From Dromiciops gliroides (lineage: Eukaryota; Chordata; Mammalia; Microbiotheria; Microbiotheriidae): DNA of 64,000 nucleotides. The DNA lies in the NCBI RefSeq assembly GCF_019393635.1, contig NC_057866.1:3312223-3376222 (forward strand). The letters run 5' to 3'. Of the stretch, positions 48,840 through 60,700 are shown in pieces (the first letter of the stretch is position 1; every line of letters starts with the position of its first letter). The notes beneath the pieces are model-generated. The model saw nothing but the letters and a program-made list of their open reading frames with translations. It was not told where the DNA came from and did no database searches. The translations under genes were made by a program, and so were the position numbers.

Positions 48840-49022
48840 GAATAGCATTTTATCTGCGTGACTTCATTTGATCTTTACAACAACCCTGTGAAGTAGGTGC
48901 TATTTTATAGAATAGGAAACAGCATAAATGACTTGCCCAGGGTCACACACTCAGGAAATGTTGGAGTTAGGATTTGAATTCACAACTCCCTCTCCAATGC
49001 TTTATCCACTATACTACCTACA
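48840..49022 (-). mobile_element. MIR/THER-type CORE-SINE remnant
   Basis: Contains ACTTCATTTGATCTTTACAA, TTGCCCAGGGTCACAC and TTTATCCACTATACTACCT in MIR order, reverse strand. Confidence 0.7.
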
Positions 49023-49109
49023 GACCTCTACCTTATTTGGGTCCTAGCAAAGGACTCTGCTAGGAGTTTAGGCCCTCAAAGTTATTAAAGTCATTTTTCT
49101 CCTTTGAAC

Positions 49110-49960
49110 TCTCACAGCTCTTTTGGATGGCAATGGGAAGCCATCAAGTCCAACCTGTATTGGAACAAGATTCCTCACAATTGGTTCATCCAGCCTTTGC
49201 AGAAGACCTGAAGAGAGAGGGACCCTGTCCCAGATTTTGCCCATGATCCAGGGACCAGGGTCAACCTATTTAACTTTGAAGTAAGGGTCTCTGTGCTGCT
49301 CCTGTGTTTGTTCTCACCAGACAATGTGAGCTTGGCCGTTGGCTTTCCATGTTGCCAACATTCGTTTCTACTTGCTGTAAGTTTGGGACTAAATGTTCCA
49401 GGGCAGCCTCTCTACTCTTTGGTCACTCACCGATCCGAGCCTCCCTCTCGGGCCAAGCATTGCTAGACTGAGCCCTCTTCCACAGACTGGCTGTGGTGAC
49501 CTCCTGGAGCAGCTCTGGATTCAGAAGCTCCCATGAGTTCTCTTGGGGGCCATATCACATTATTGAGCTTGCATTCTACTGACACTCCCAGTTCTTTTGT
49601 GGACAGACAACTCTTTCTTTAGCCACTGCTTCCTCCATTTTTACTTAAAGAGATGATATTTGGAATCCCTGCCTCGGAACCACAGCCACATTTATCCCAA
49701 TTAAATTCCATCCTATTAGACTCAACTCAGTGCTATAACCTAGACATTTTTACTGGATGCTTTCCCTCTCCACTTCTTGGCATCGGCACCCTTGATAAGC
49801 CTACTCCTTCTGCCTTTCCCCCAGTCACTCGCTGGAGACCTTCTAAGCTGCCATCAGAAGGTGAAGGAGTATCCTTTGGGTGCTGCCATGCAGTCTGCTT
49901 TGAATTCAGCTAAGGAATCTTTGGCATCTTCTCTCTTCCATCAGAAAACCTGAACCTTGA
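49110..49960 (-). mobile_element. CR1/L3-type LINE remnant
   Basis: CCCAATTAAATTCCATCCTA and GTGGTGACCTCCTGGAGCAG are in the order seen in old L3 copies. Boundaries are soft. Confidence 0.5.
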
Positions 49961-50615
49961 TCAAATGCTTCCCTGAAATTGGGGCAACCCACATTTGGGG
50001 CATTTCCCAGCTCTGTCAGTCTAGTGAACTTGTTACAAAAGGAAACAGTTTGGGGCAAGTCGTCCCTTCGTGAAGCCCTCCCTGCTGGCCTGGGACGCAC
50101 TGCACCCTTTTTAGAAATATTAAATAGCCTTCCCTTCAATATGTTCTAGACTTTTGTCAGGAATCTAAGACATGCAGTTTGTTTACTGAGGTGTTTACAG
50201 AAGCTTCACTCCCTCCATAAGTGAAACAAAATTTGATTTGGATCCCTGTACAAGCCTCATCTCTGCTATTAGATTGCAAACTTTTCTTGCCCTTGGACCT
50301 GAGCATACTGCATTGCTCAAAAAACATTTTATACATTTGTGGAAGATAAGAGAAAGTTTTCTCCAATGTTTGCACATTGGGTTATTAGTGGCATTTCTGT
50401 GACTGGCATCTGTGGAAATTTATTTTGATTTGGGGACCCTACCTTTGGGCTGAGATTAGAAAGCCTTAGGCCCTCAGGGTCTCTTCCCCTCCTCAGCTTC
50501 AGCTGAGCCAAAAAGCCCCGTGGGCTGTACAAGATGCCAGGTCAGACAGCTGGGGGGGAAAAGCCCCCAGCTCCCTCTGACCTGAGCAGAGCTATCCGAA
50601 AGATCCTGGATAGCC

Positions 50616-51240
50616 TGTGCTGAGGCACCTGAGGCTGGAGCCCCCCCCCCCACCAGCTGCAGCCCTGGCTGGTGGATTAGCTTGGTCTGTAGGGGCTCAG
50701 GAAGCCCCGAGATTTGAGTGGAGAGAAGAAAAGGTATATAGAGACCTGGGAGTTAGATTAGAGGGTATCTGTCAGGGGGGATGAGATGAACAATAACACA
50801 GGACTAGGAGCAAGGAGGAAAGGCCTGCGGACAAGATTAAGAGAGGCGACAAAGGCGGCAGAGGACGGAGCAGACAGACAGAACAGGAGGCAGCAGAGAG
50901 CACAGAAGCGGTCAGCACAGGGTACAGGTTGGAGAAAGTGAAGATTAAGAGGAGTTAGAAGAAAGGAGCTGAGCAAGTGAGTGCCCTGAGGCAAGAGAAG
51001 GCTAAGGCCCTTATTGTATTCAAAAGGTTTGAAGCCCAGCAGGTGGGAAAGAGATGCACAGCAATGCAGTCAGGTTGTACATTTTATTTCCCTGTATTAT
51101 TAATTTTAAATAGTATCTCATAAATAAACTCTGCTTTGATTATTTAGTTAAGAGTCTTCTTAATATTTAGTTTATCAATTTGGGAGTGGAGCAGTGTGGT
51201 GGAACTTTATAAATGGCCCACACTATATTAACAGCAGTCA
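50616..51240 (+). mobile_element. Fossil solo LTR, class uncertain
   Basis: A 625-bp TG...CA unit (TGTGCTGAGG to AGCAGTCA), flanked by GATAGCC at 50609-50615 and 51241-51247. It has a TATATAG box near 50735 and AATAAACTCTGC near 51124. This order (U3, TATA, poly(A) signal, AT-rich U5) is that of an LTR. The 7-bp flank is larger than the usual 4-6 bp, so part may be chance. No internal region is seen. Family not assigned; class II-like by eye. Confidence 0.65.
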
Positions 51241-52435
51241 GATAGCCAAATAGTCAAAAGTCCTCCGCAGTTTGGTCCCCCCCAAATTTAGGCTAGTCAT
51301 TTAAAAATATTTTCACATTTGAATGGCGACTGCAGCAGGACTTGTGGCCCAATTATAATTTTCCTAAACCTATAACTTGTCATATAACCTATAATTTTTA
51401 ATAAGTCAAATTATAGAATTTTCCAGGTTATAGTTATTAATAATAATTTTTTACACATCCCATTTTGTAGATGCATAACATAAATACTGATGTACACATA
51501 ATTCAGTGGAAATATTTTTCTTGTACTTTTGTATAATCTGAGTTCTTTCTGGGGCCTCTGTTTTGGGGAGGGTCCAGGCTAGTGGGCACCGTTTCTGGCT
51601 CTGCTGCTGACTTTCTAACTTACGGATCCAGGCAGGACACCTCCAACATCACAGGATTCTTCTTCACCCACCGGCAACCAAAGGAGGGAGTGGAATGTGT
51701 TTTGAGGAACAAAGAGCCCAAAGTACAGCCCGGAGTGACAGGCCCTTGCAAACCTGAGCTCATCACCCATAAAAACAGATGGCTGTTCAAGAGGCATTTG
51801 AAGCGTTTCTACAGAGAAAACCAGAGCTGAGCAGATAATAATTTGCTTTACAAACACTTAAGACAACAGAAATACAAGAAAGTGAATCCAGCAGATAATG
51901 TTGGCACAGATAATGAAATCAATTACCCCAGAAAAAGGGGGAAAAAAACAAAAAGAGAAAGACACCTATAGGGTTAACAACAAACTACAAAATAGGGACT
52001 ATGAAGAGATTTCTTTCCAAAAATCCGTGAGACAAAAGGAAAAGTGGGAATCGAATTGAAGTGATGGTGGAGAAACAGGCCTGAAATAGCGCCACAACTC
52101 TGCCCCCTCCCCCCACCACCAGGCAACGCGCAATCACTTTTTTGTGGTACCAACTTGGAGGATGGGAGGGCATATAAAAGGGGAGGAGGAAGGAGAGAGA
52201 GGGGAACGGTGGGCTGTAGTCACTGGAAGGAGGGGTAAGGTGGGAAAGGGTGGGGCTGAAATGGGGAGGGAGGGGTGGAGAAAGGGACAAACCTTGTCTC
52301 AGTGGTAGGAGGGGGTCCCGATGAGGAACCCTTATGGGAGCAGAGAGAGATATTGCAAATGAAGATGGGTACTTTACAGTCATTATAATCTGCTTGGACT
52401 TGGTACTTAAAGAGACCACTCACCCTATGATGCAG

Positions 52436-52706
52436 CTGCCTAGAGATATCTAAGTGGTACAGTAGAGATAGCCTGTGGGCTCTGGAGTCAGGAAGACCCC
52501 AATTCAAATCCAGCCTCAGACAATTAAAAGCTCCGTGACACTGGGCAAGTCGCTTAACCTGTTTGCCTCAGTTTCCTCAACTGTCAAATGGGAATAATAA
52601 CAGTACCTATCTCATAGGGTTGTGAGACTAGAATGAAATAATATGTAAAGCACATAGCACAGTGCCTGGAACCTAGTAGGCACTTAATAAATGCTTATTT
52701 CCTTTC
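52436..52706 (+). mobile_element. THER1/MIR-type CORE-SINE, near full length
   Basis: Runs from a tRNA-like head through a long CORE to AGTGCCTGGAACCTAGTAGG and ATAAATGCTT. It directly abuts the left flank of the solo LTR. Confidence 0.75.
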
Positions 52707-52709
52707 TTT

Positions 52710-53481
52710 TGATATGGGGAGAAAGCACGTGGGTCCTTAGGATTCCTCTGTAAAGAATTACACTCTCCAGCAGCTAGGTGGCGCAGTGGATAAGGCACTG
52801 GCCCTGGATTCAGGAGGACCTGAGTTCAAAAGCGGCCTCAGACCCTTGATACTAGCTGTGTGACCCTGGGCAAGTCACTTGACCCCAATTGCCTCATCAA
52901 AAAAAAAAAAAAAAAGAATTACACTCTCGTCTCGAGCAAGTCCTATTTAGGAATAAAAGAACAGGTTTATTGGGGTACAAGAGAAACTGGCCAGGAGGGA
53001 GGTTTTGGAGAAACAAAAGGCTTTCCTCACCGACTAGCTTGGGGAGCACCCTTTTATAGGGTTCAGATGGGGTGGGTAAGAATGTCCCTTATTGGGTGAT
53101 GGGCTGGGGGTCCTCTGGTGGTAGGCTGAGGTAGGTGATGATCAGTTGTGAGCAATCTGGTGATGAGCATTAACTCCATCCTGGTGGGTCCGAGCAGTCT
53201 GCTGGTGGGAGGTTCCAGGTGGTCTTCTCCTGGTGTAGTCACTCCCAAATGGATTACCTTATCCAGGTGGTCAGCAGGGCTGGCATGCAGGGTGGTGGTC
53301 CTGGAGCATGCTCAGTTCGATCTGGTGCTGCTTATCTCTTTTGGGTGTGTCTGTCCTTGATTGAGCTCAAGGAGAGCCCTACTTGATTTCAAGGGAAAAC
53401 TCCTGAGGTTTCAAGGAAAAAGTTCCTTGACCTTCCCAGAAAACTTTTGGAGTAACTGGAGCCCATAATCCTCCCATAACA
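52710..53481 (-). mobile_element. Fossil solo LTR, gammaretrovirus-like (class I ERV), with nested SINE
   Basis: Read on minus it begins TGTTATGGGAGG (53481) and ends CCCCATATCA (52710), the TG...CA form. U3 carries a CTATAAAAGG box near 53055. R/U5 carries the poly(A) signal CCAATAAACC near 52965. Both sides show the 4-bp repeat CTTT (52706-52709, 53482-53485), the usual size for class I. A WSINE1 copy sits inside (52768-52912), and without it the LTR is about 610 bp. No internal retroviral region is attached, so it is a solo LTR, inert as a virus. The nested SINE shows it is not among the newest insertions. Confidence 0.85.
52768..52912 (+). mobile_element. WSINE1-type SINE nested in a solo LTR
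   Basis: Plus copy flanked by AAAGAATTACACTCTC at 52752-52767 and 52913-52928. It interrupts the fossil LTR at 52710-53481. Confidence 0.93.
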
Positions 53482-54435
53482 CTTTTGACCTCAGGAGAAA
53501 GGGAATCAGAGCCCCTGGGGAGCAAGAGTGGGAGGGAATGGATGCAGAGAGAAGATCCATGGGAAGTGGGGAGGGGGAGATGATGGAGAGTACAGGGGAT
53601 AGATGTGAACCGCACATTCAGGGACAAGGAATTGCTAGAGTGGCCTATACATGTTTCACCTGAGAGAACTGGTATTTCTAAGGGAAGGGGGAAGGAGAAT
53701 GGCTCAAATGAAGCCCAAGAGACAAAGAGGGGTCAGGGAACAAGATCTATGGTGTCCAAGACAACCCAAAGGAGCACCTGTAAAACTTAATTCTGCAAGA
53801 GACTAAAGAAAGAATAAACCCTCCTGATGGCTATGAATCAAAGAATGAAAGCCTGGAACAGGCAGGAAAACATAAAATAAGAGAATGAGGAAAAGAAAAA
53901 TCCTCTTTTAGAAAAAGGCACAGAAAAAAATTTTAAACAAGTTGAAGGGAAGGAGTGGAAGAAGAATCTTATTTGCCAACTTACCAGAGAAAAAGATTTA
54001 TCTAACTAGATAAAAGGAAGAAAAAGGGATGTTAAGCCAAGCTCCAAAACTAGGGAAAGCAAAAGGGGACTTATTATGTTAGTGGGAAGAGAGCTGGGGG
54101 AATAGGATTGCCTCATAGTAGACTAAGCTAAAATAAGTCGTTTCTTGACAGAGGAGGGGGTGGGGGAGGCCTCATTTGGACAAGGGGTCACAATCCTGGC
54201 TATGCCAAAGCCAAGGCTTCCTTCTAGGCCCAATGTGGAACCATCCAACAATCAGGCATAAGGCTACAACAGATGGTGGGCACGCTTTCTTCCAAGGTCT
54301 GTTTTGAATACTTCCAACTTAGGCCCTAAATCTTTTTTTTAATTCAATTTTATTTTCATTTCAGAATTTGTTCCTTCCCATTGTAAAGGCAAGATCAGAG
54401 CTACTTCTCAATCAGCCTCCTTAAAGATTTCTTGA

Positions 54436-54587
54436 GGGGCAGCTAGGTGGCGCAGTGGATAGAGCACCGGCCCTGGAGTCAGGAGGACCTGAGTTCAAAT
54501 CCGGCCTCAGACACTTAACACTCACTAGCTGTGTGACCCTGGGCAAGTCACTTAACCCCAATTGCCTCACTAAAAAAAACCCACAAG
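54436..54587 (+). mobile_element. WSINE1-type SINE
   Basis: Near-consensus plus copy flanked by GATTTCTTGA at 54426-54435 and 54588-54597. Confidence 0.92.
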
Positions 54588-54699
54588 GATTTCTTGATAA
54601 CAGTCACAGCTCTTAAAGTCCTCTTGTTTTGCTTTACCATTTCCTGCAGGTTCTAGAGAAGCTTCATGGTGTAAGGTAGCAATTCTCAAAGGATGGAAG

Positions 54700-54925
54700 G
54701 AAGGAAATGAGCATTTATTTAAGGACCTCCGTCATACACAGGCATGGGCTAATTGCTTCATTATTATCTCATTTGATCTTCACAATAACCCGAAGATGCT
54801 ATTATTATTTTCATTTTACAATAGGAAACGGAGCAAAGAGAGGTTAAAGTCACACAGCTAGTAAGTGTGAATTTGAACCTGGGTCTGACTCCAAGAAAAG
54901 CACTCTATGCCACCTAGCTGCTTCC
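54700..54925 (-). mobile_element. MIR/THER-type CORE-SINE remnant
   Basis: Reverse-orientation MIR wording: ATTATCTCATTTGATCTTCA, AGAGAGGTTAAAGTCACACA, CTATGCCACCTAGCTGC. Confidence 0.7.
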
Positions 54926-55047
54926 CAGGGGTCTGGGGGAGTCCCTGAGACCCCTTCAGGAGGTCTGCAAAGTCAAAACTATTTCTAGAACAATACTAAA
55001 AAGTTTTCATTCCTAACACGGTAAATATCGATAGAGATAACCTACAT

Positions 55048-55224
55048 CAGGGCTTCTTAAACTTTTTCTACTTGGGCTCCATTTTTGCCCAAGAAATTTT
55101 TACACAACCCCAGGTGTATGTGTATGTATGTATTATATATATATATATAATAGGCATATGTAAACTTGTTCTGTTGCCAAATTTTTCACAACCCCCACAT
55201 TGTGACCCAGTTTAAGAAGCTTTG
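55048..55224. mobile_element. hAT-type MITE with terminal inverted repeats
   Basis: Begins CAGGGCTTCTTAAACTTTTT and ends CAGTTTAAGAAGCTTTG, an imperfect terminal inverted repeat. Inside are TGCCCAAGAAATTTTTACAC and a (TA)n patch. The 8-bp flanks ACCTACAT / ATCTACCT agree at six positions, as expected for an old hAT insertion. Confidence 0.75.
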
Positions 55225-55274
55225 ATCTACCTAAACTAAAGCTCTTTGGGGGTGGGTGGGGTCCTCAATAATTT

Positions 55275-55429
55275 GGGTTTTTGTTTTGTTTTTTTGTGAG
55301 GCAGTTGGGGTTAAGTGACTTGCCCAGGGTCACACAGCTAGTAAGTGTTAAGTATATGAAGCCAAATTTGAACTCAGGTCCTCCTGACTCCAGGGTCGGT
55401 GCTCTATCCACTGCGCCACCTAGCTGCCC
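55275..55429 (-). mobile_element. WSINE1-type SINE
   Basis: Minus copy flanked by CCTCAATAATTT at 55263-55274 and 55430-55441. Confidence 0.92.
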
Positions 55430-55689
55430 CCTCAATAATTTTTAAGGAGATAAGCTTTCCTGAGATGCAAAGTTTGAGAAGCACTGCTGTGGACTGAACA
55501 CTGGCCTGGGAGTATGGGAAACAGGGCAAATCTCCGCCCGCTCAGATGCAGATTGACTTGGGACAAGGCCCTGACCCTCTTGCAACCTCTTTTTTAGACA
55601 CCTGTACTTCCTCCCAGGTACCAGGCTAAATCTTCTGTAAATCTTACCAGAATTGGAGATGTAAGAGCCCTCAGCAGCTCTGAATCCCC

Positions 55690-56050
55690 TGGCACACAAA
55701 TGACTCAAGGCCCTATGAGCCCAGCCCTTGCCTGCCTTCCCAGGCCTGCCAAGGCCCTCCAGCATCCTCTGGTTCTGCTTGCAGACTTCTGTCGACGTGC
55801 CTTTGCACTCCCTGGCTGTCTCACTCATCCTCCTTTCACCTCCTGGAATACCTGGTTCTCTTCAGAACGCAGTACACCACTTCCTATGTGAAGCCTTTCT
55901 TGATTCTTGCCCCTTTTGTCATTTTGAACTGAGTTTGTGTATATTGCGCAGTTTGGTTTTATGGGGATATCTTTGTTGTTTCCCCCAATGGACTGTAAGC
56001 TCCTTGAGGGAGACAGGAAGAGCCTAGCACAGAGCTGGTAAATGGGAGGC
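55690..56050 (+). mobile_element. LINE-2 3' remnant
   Basis: TTTGCACTCCCTGGCTGTCT and TGGACTGTAAGCTCCTTGAG match the L2 3' end. Confidence 0.65.
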
Positions 56051-56166
56051 ATTGAACAGATGTGCTCCCCTCTATAAAGACTTCCAAAGAGGCAGAAAAC
56101 ACATCTCGAAGCCACCAAATAGCTTTAATTGTTAGGAAGTTTTCTCTTATCAAGATTCCGTGTACA

Positions 56167-56316
56167 AGGGGATGCTAGGGGGCGCAGTGGATAAAGCACC
56201 GGCCTTGGATTCAGGAGGACCTGAGTTCAAATCCGGCCTCAGACACTTGACAATTACTAGCTGTGTGACCCTGGGCCAGTCACTTAACCCCCCACTGTCC
56301 CACCAAAAAAAAAAAA
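56167..56316 (+). mobile_element. WSINE1-type SINE
   Basis: Plus copy with slightly shortened head. Flanked by AAGATTCCGTGTACA (56152-56166) and AAGATTCAGTGTACA (56317-56331), one mismatch. Confidence 0.9.
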
Positions 56317-57389
56317 AAGATTCAGTGTACATCTTGGCAACCTACCCCCACTGCTCCTGGTCCTGCATTCTGGGGATGCAACAGAAAAAGCCTAATCGCT
56401 CTTCCAGAGGACAGCTCTTCAAATATTTGGACAGTTATTATATTCCTGAGGCTTCTCTTCTCTAGGCTAAATCTCCCCTCTTCCTTCCAATGATCCTCAT
56501 ATGACATGGACTCAAAGCCAGAGGGTTGCCTGCTCTGGATCCTCTCCCATTAACCACTGTCTTTCCTAACACGTAGTGCCCCTAACCAAAAAGTGCTATT
56601 ATTATTATTATGCCAGTGAATGCAAGTTTCTAAAATGTTATTTAGTCAGGAAACCTGAGTATGGGCCCGGACACACAGAACCTAGCCATGTGTTGTGTGA
56701 GGACCAGCCTATCTGTGTGACAAAAGCATGGGAATTGAGGTGTAGAGGACCTGGGATGGAATCCTGGCTCAGCCGCTTATTGGCTATATACATTTAGGAA
56801 AGTCCCTTCTCTCAGGGCTCACTGTACTTGGCTGTCAGAGGTATGGGGCTGGAGAGGCTCACTGCTAGAAGTCTGGCACCTCCAGGGAGGGAGGAGCCAG
56901 TGGTGAACGTGACTCTTTGAAAGCACCACAGGAGAGAAGTGAAGGAGTGTGATTCAGGGAATCCTAGAAGAAGACTTGGTGCCCAGGGGGAGGTTTGATT
57001 TCCCGATAAAAAACCCAGCACTTGCTTTTTACACCCCCGCCCTCATTATGCTGAGCTATGGCTTCCCTGGCTGCCTGGCCCTAAGTGCAATTGTCAACTG
57101 GAAACACAACGGAACTGGTGAAGGATTTATTCATTCTGACTGAAAAGGCAAACCTTTGTTTGGGGTCTCTCGGTAGGTTCTGCTATACAATTGTTGGGCA
57201 TTTTATTCACCTCCGAACATCCCTCAGACCACAGCTGAGATTAGCTGGATAACAATCAGCATGGGAGACAGTTTTCTCAGTCGGCTGAAGCCGTCACACT
57301 GAGAGGGCCCCTCATCTGGGAGCTGCTGACCGAGCATCATTGTCTGGGAGCACCACACAGGCAGTGTGGGAGAGGAAAGCTGGCTCAGC

Positions 57390-57601
57390 TCCAGGGTCCT
57401 TAGGGTCATTTTATTTCCCAAATTCTACAGTGGCCAGTGCATGATGGTTACCTACACCATCCACACCCCCAGTCTGGGCCACCGGAGAAACAGGCAACAC
57501 AACAAAAGCTTCAGGAGGTGGTCTGGACGGTTGTCGGCAAGCACAGAGGAATGGCTCCTTCACCTTGGATTATTTTAAGAAAGTCCATCTGCCTTCTCTT
57601 C
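57390..57601 (-). other. CARS1: CARS1 3' UTR with AATAAA at 57410-57415
   Basis: On minus an AATAAA (GGGAAATAAAATGACC) lies about 190 bases after the stop and is the likely end of the mRNA. A second AATAAA near 57126-57131 could extend it. The cleavage point is not visible. Confidence 0.55.
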
Positions 57602-57736
57602 TCATTTCAAGCTGCCATTTTGAACCAGCTGTAAATACTCTTTATGGAGTTTTTCCTGACTTTCCAAAAGTTTCTTTAGCTTCTTTGTTTGTCCTTTGCT
57701 GAGTTCTTTGCCCTCTGCATCATGGGTAGGAAATCC
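57602..57736 (-). CDS. CARS1: CARS1 last coding exon and stop
   Basis: A coding stretch of 135 bp encoding [20 protein letters not shown] and continuing [24 protein letters not shown], stop TGA at 57604-57602. Human ends ..MAQNGSFQ, so the tail is conserved with small changes. Confidence 0.96.
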   Translation of the reverse strand, partial: GFPTHDAEGKELSKGQTKKLKKLLESQEKLHKEYLQLVQNGSLK

Positions 57737-60700
57737 CTGTAACACATTAAGAGCACACTGCTTTCAGAATCTTTTCCCCAGAATTAGGTAACTTCCTAAT
57801 ACAACAGCACTTCCCTCTTTCTGCCCACGTGTCTCACGGAAAGGATGGCTGTAAAAGGCAACACTGAGGTAAAGATTGGGATCAGACCAGATCTTGGCTG
57901 GCAGCTCTGACGTTCTAGGAACATACAAGCAACCAATAAAGTATCCTATGTCTACGTTTTTTGGACCATCGTTGGAATTTCATCCATTTGAGGAACTCCT
58001 GATGAGGGAGCTCCTTCAACATGTCAGTACTTTCTCTGCAACTTAAGAATCTTAGAGAGGTAGCAAAGTTACTGAGAGATTCAGTGACTTGTCCAGGGTC
58101 ACACAGACAGTATGGGTCAGAGGTGGGAAATGAATCTTGAGCTTTTACCTCCAAGGCCAGCTCTCTATCCACTATTCCATGTTACTTCTCTCATACCTGC
58201 CCAAGCCTTCCTCCCCTCAATTATAAAAGAAAAAGGAACAATCCATGTCTCTTAGTCCATATCGTAGACTTTTGTGTAGGAAGATAGGAGTAGGGACGGA
58301 GTCAAGCACTGCCCAGTTTTTTCATTTCTATCAAACTGGCTAGAAAGTGATAAACAGATAAAGGAACCAACACGGCAGAGCCTAAAAGTTGAATGTAATT
58401 TGAAACAGAAGACATGTTACTGGGATTTTCCTCGGGAAAGATAGGAGGTGCATTCGTCTGGCCTTCTGTTGTTGGGTCAGTACCCCATGTTCGCTGAGAA
58501 GCCTGATGAGGAAGTACTACACACAGCTTTACACAAAGCCATCCCCCCCCCCCATTCAGGCCCAGAGACGGAGGGTGGGCTCCTACTACGGGAAACCAGG
58601 AGCTAGGCTCTTCTGGCTGCTCTAGCAGGGAAATGGGTGGTGGAAGGGTGGAGAGAAAATACCAATGAAACTGTAGCCCCAAAGATGGTAAAGTGACCCT
58701 CTTTCTTAACAATGAAAATTTGATTGGGTATCTCAGCCTTCCTAAACGTAATGATCTCAGTCACAGACATTTAGTAGAGATAAAGAGTCCTTACATTTTC
58801 ATCAAACTTGGAGTATTTGTCATTTTCTGACAGAAACATTTTGCTTGGTGGAATCTTCATCTTTGCAAGTTTGGCCGCCTGTAACACAGACATGAGTCAC
58901 TACCACGAACAGAGTCCCGGGGTTCCCCTGACGGCCACGCCAGCAACCACTAGAGTCGTGAGACCCCAGCCAAGTCAAAGGGGCTGCAAAGCCCTCGAGC
59001 TGCTCCTGGGGAAATGGGCCCAAGAGCCCCAGAGGCCACGACAGGAGGCCTGTGCCAGCACACAGTGGCCCAGCCGCCCCCTCACCCAGGTGGGTCACTT
59101 CACTTGGACAACTCACTTCCTGTTCCTGCTTCTTGCGAGCAGCATCCTCTTTCTTCCTCTTCTTCTCTTCTTCAGCCTAGGGGGACACAGTGAACATTCC
59201 CTAAGAAAGGGAAGGCAGGCCAGCCCCACCTTCCACTGTCCCCTCCCCAACTGCTCAGCAGGAGGGCCTAGCTCCTGCAGGGCACCTGAGCCCCACCAGG
59301 CAGCAGGCCAAGCCCCTGCGGGAGGGCCTCCGTGCAGGCTCCCTCCAGGCTTGGGCATCTCTTTCCTGTGCGGAGCAGAGAGGGGCCGCTGCCGGGAGCA
59401 GCTGGAGATGTTTCCTAACGGCTGCCTCTGTTGCCAACACTGAACACTCCCTGAACAGAAGCTTCACTCCGGGGCTCTAAAGAGCAGAAAAATGACTCAT
59501 GAAAATGTCCTGCTGCCAATTCCCAGCCCTGCCTGCTGAGAGAAGAGGAGAGATAGGGAGAGGAGGGGGGAGGGGAGGGGAGAGGAGAGAGAAGAGGAGA
59601 GGAGAGGAATAAAAGAAAGGAGGGGAGAGGAGAGGGGAGGAGGAGAGGGGAGGGGAGGGGAGGGGAGAGGGGAGAGGAGAGGAATAGAAGAAAGGAAGGG
59701 AGAGGAGAGGAGAGGAGAGGGGAGGAGCCCTTGGCAAAGGTTCCTGCTTTGGGATGCCAGGAGATCCAGGGGACAAAGGTGATGAGGCCGCCCTGGGCCC
59801 CTAAACCCTTGCAGCCCCTGAGGCTTCACCTTTGAGTCAAACCCCTGAGCCTGCTCTCCGGAATGAGCCCCTTCCAGTGGGCGCTCAGGAGGATGAGAAG
59901 CAGTAGCCAGCACCCTCCCATCACGCAGCCCACCCCGGGCCGGGAATGGGGAGTTGCAGCCAACTGAGCCAATGCAGTGTGCTTGCTAAGCAGCCCCCTC
60001 CCCACTGTGAAGGAAAGAGCTTTGTTCAGCCAAAGCCACGAATGGAACACCTACTGCGAGCAGGGGGGACGTGAGGAGCTACCAAGAGTGGGAGTGTCGC
60101 CCTTGGGACTCTGTGTATGACAGGGGGGAGGGAAATAAAAGGGGGAGAGAAGGGACGGACAGAGAGAAAGGAGGAAGAGAGAAAGGTGGGAGGGGCCCAG
60201 CATGAACAAAGCAGCCGGAGCAGAAGTGCATCTTGGGCCCTTTGCTCTAGAGCTAAAAGGGGTCTTGGAGGTCGCTGGGTAAAGTCCTCTCCTTTCTAGT
60301 TGAGGAAATGGCGTGAGCCACCTCAGGGGCAGCACAGCGTCACATAGGAACCCGGGGCCTTTGCCTCTTCCCCTTCTAGACAACCTTCAGCACAGGGTTC
60401 ATGGAGCAGGGGCGGGGTGGGCCCATGGAAAGAACCAGGCCGCCCACAGCTGGGGCTGGGGCCGTCCCAGCCCCTCTCTGGTCCTTGGCTTCTTCCTGCC
60501 TCACAGGAGAGGGCTGGACCAGTTGGCTTCCATCACCCCTTTGGGCATTTGTGGGCTGCCTGCTATAAGGCTGCTGTGTCAACAGCAGGAGATGGGAAGG
60601 GGTGGATGGAGCAACACCGGAGCCTGGCCAGTGCCCATTTGTGGGCCTCTCCTTGCACGGCCCCTTCCTCCTAGACAAAGACGCCCCCACTCGCTGTCTT

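Larger units (their letters stand above)
42661..57125. other. NAP1L4-CARS1 intergenic region
   Basis: About 14.5 kb, mostly repeats: L2, old unclassified repeat, CR1/L3, two solo LTRs, hAT MITE and five SINEs. Parts without an assignment are 42.66-43.9, 46.9-47.6, 47.8-48.7, 51.25-52.43 and 53.49-54.35 kb. The last is purine-rich. No exon could be supported. Confidence 0.6.

Noticed and set aside
51582-51830. An 82-residue plus-strand ORF
   Set aside because: No recognised domain, no promoter or splice support, and a length expected by chance.
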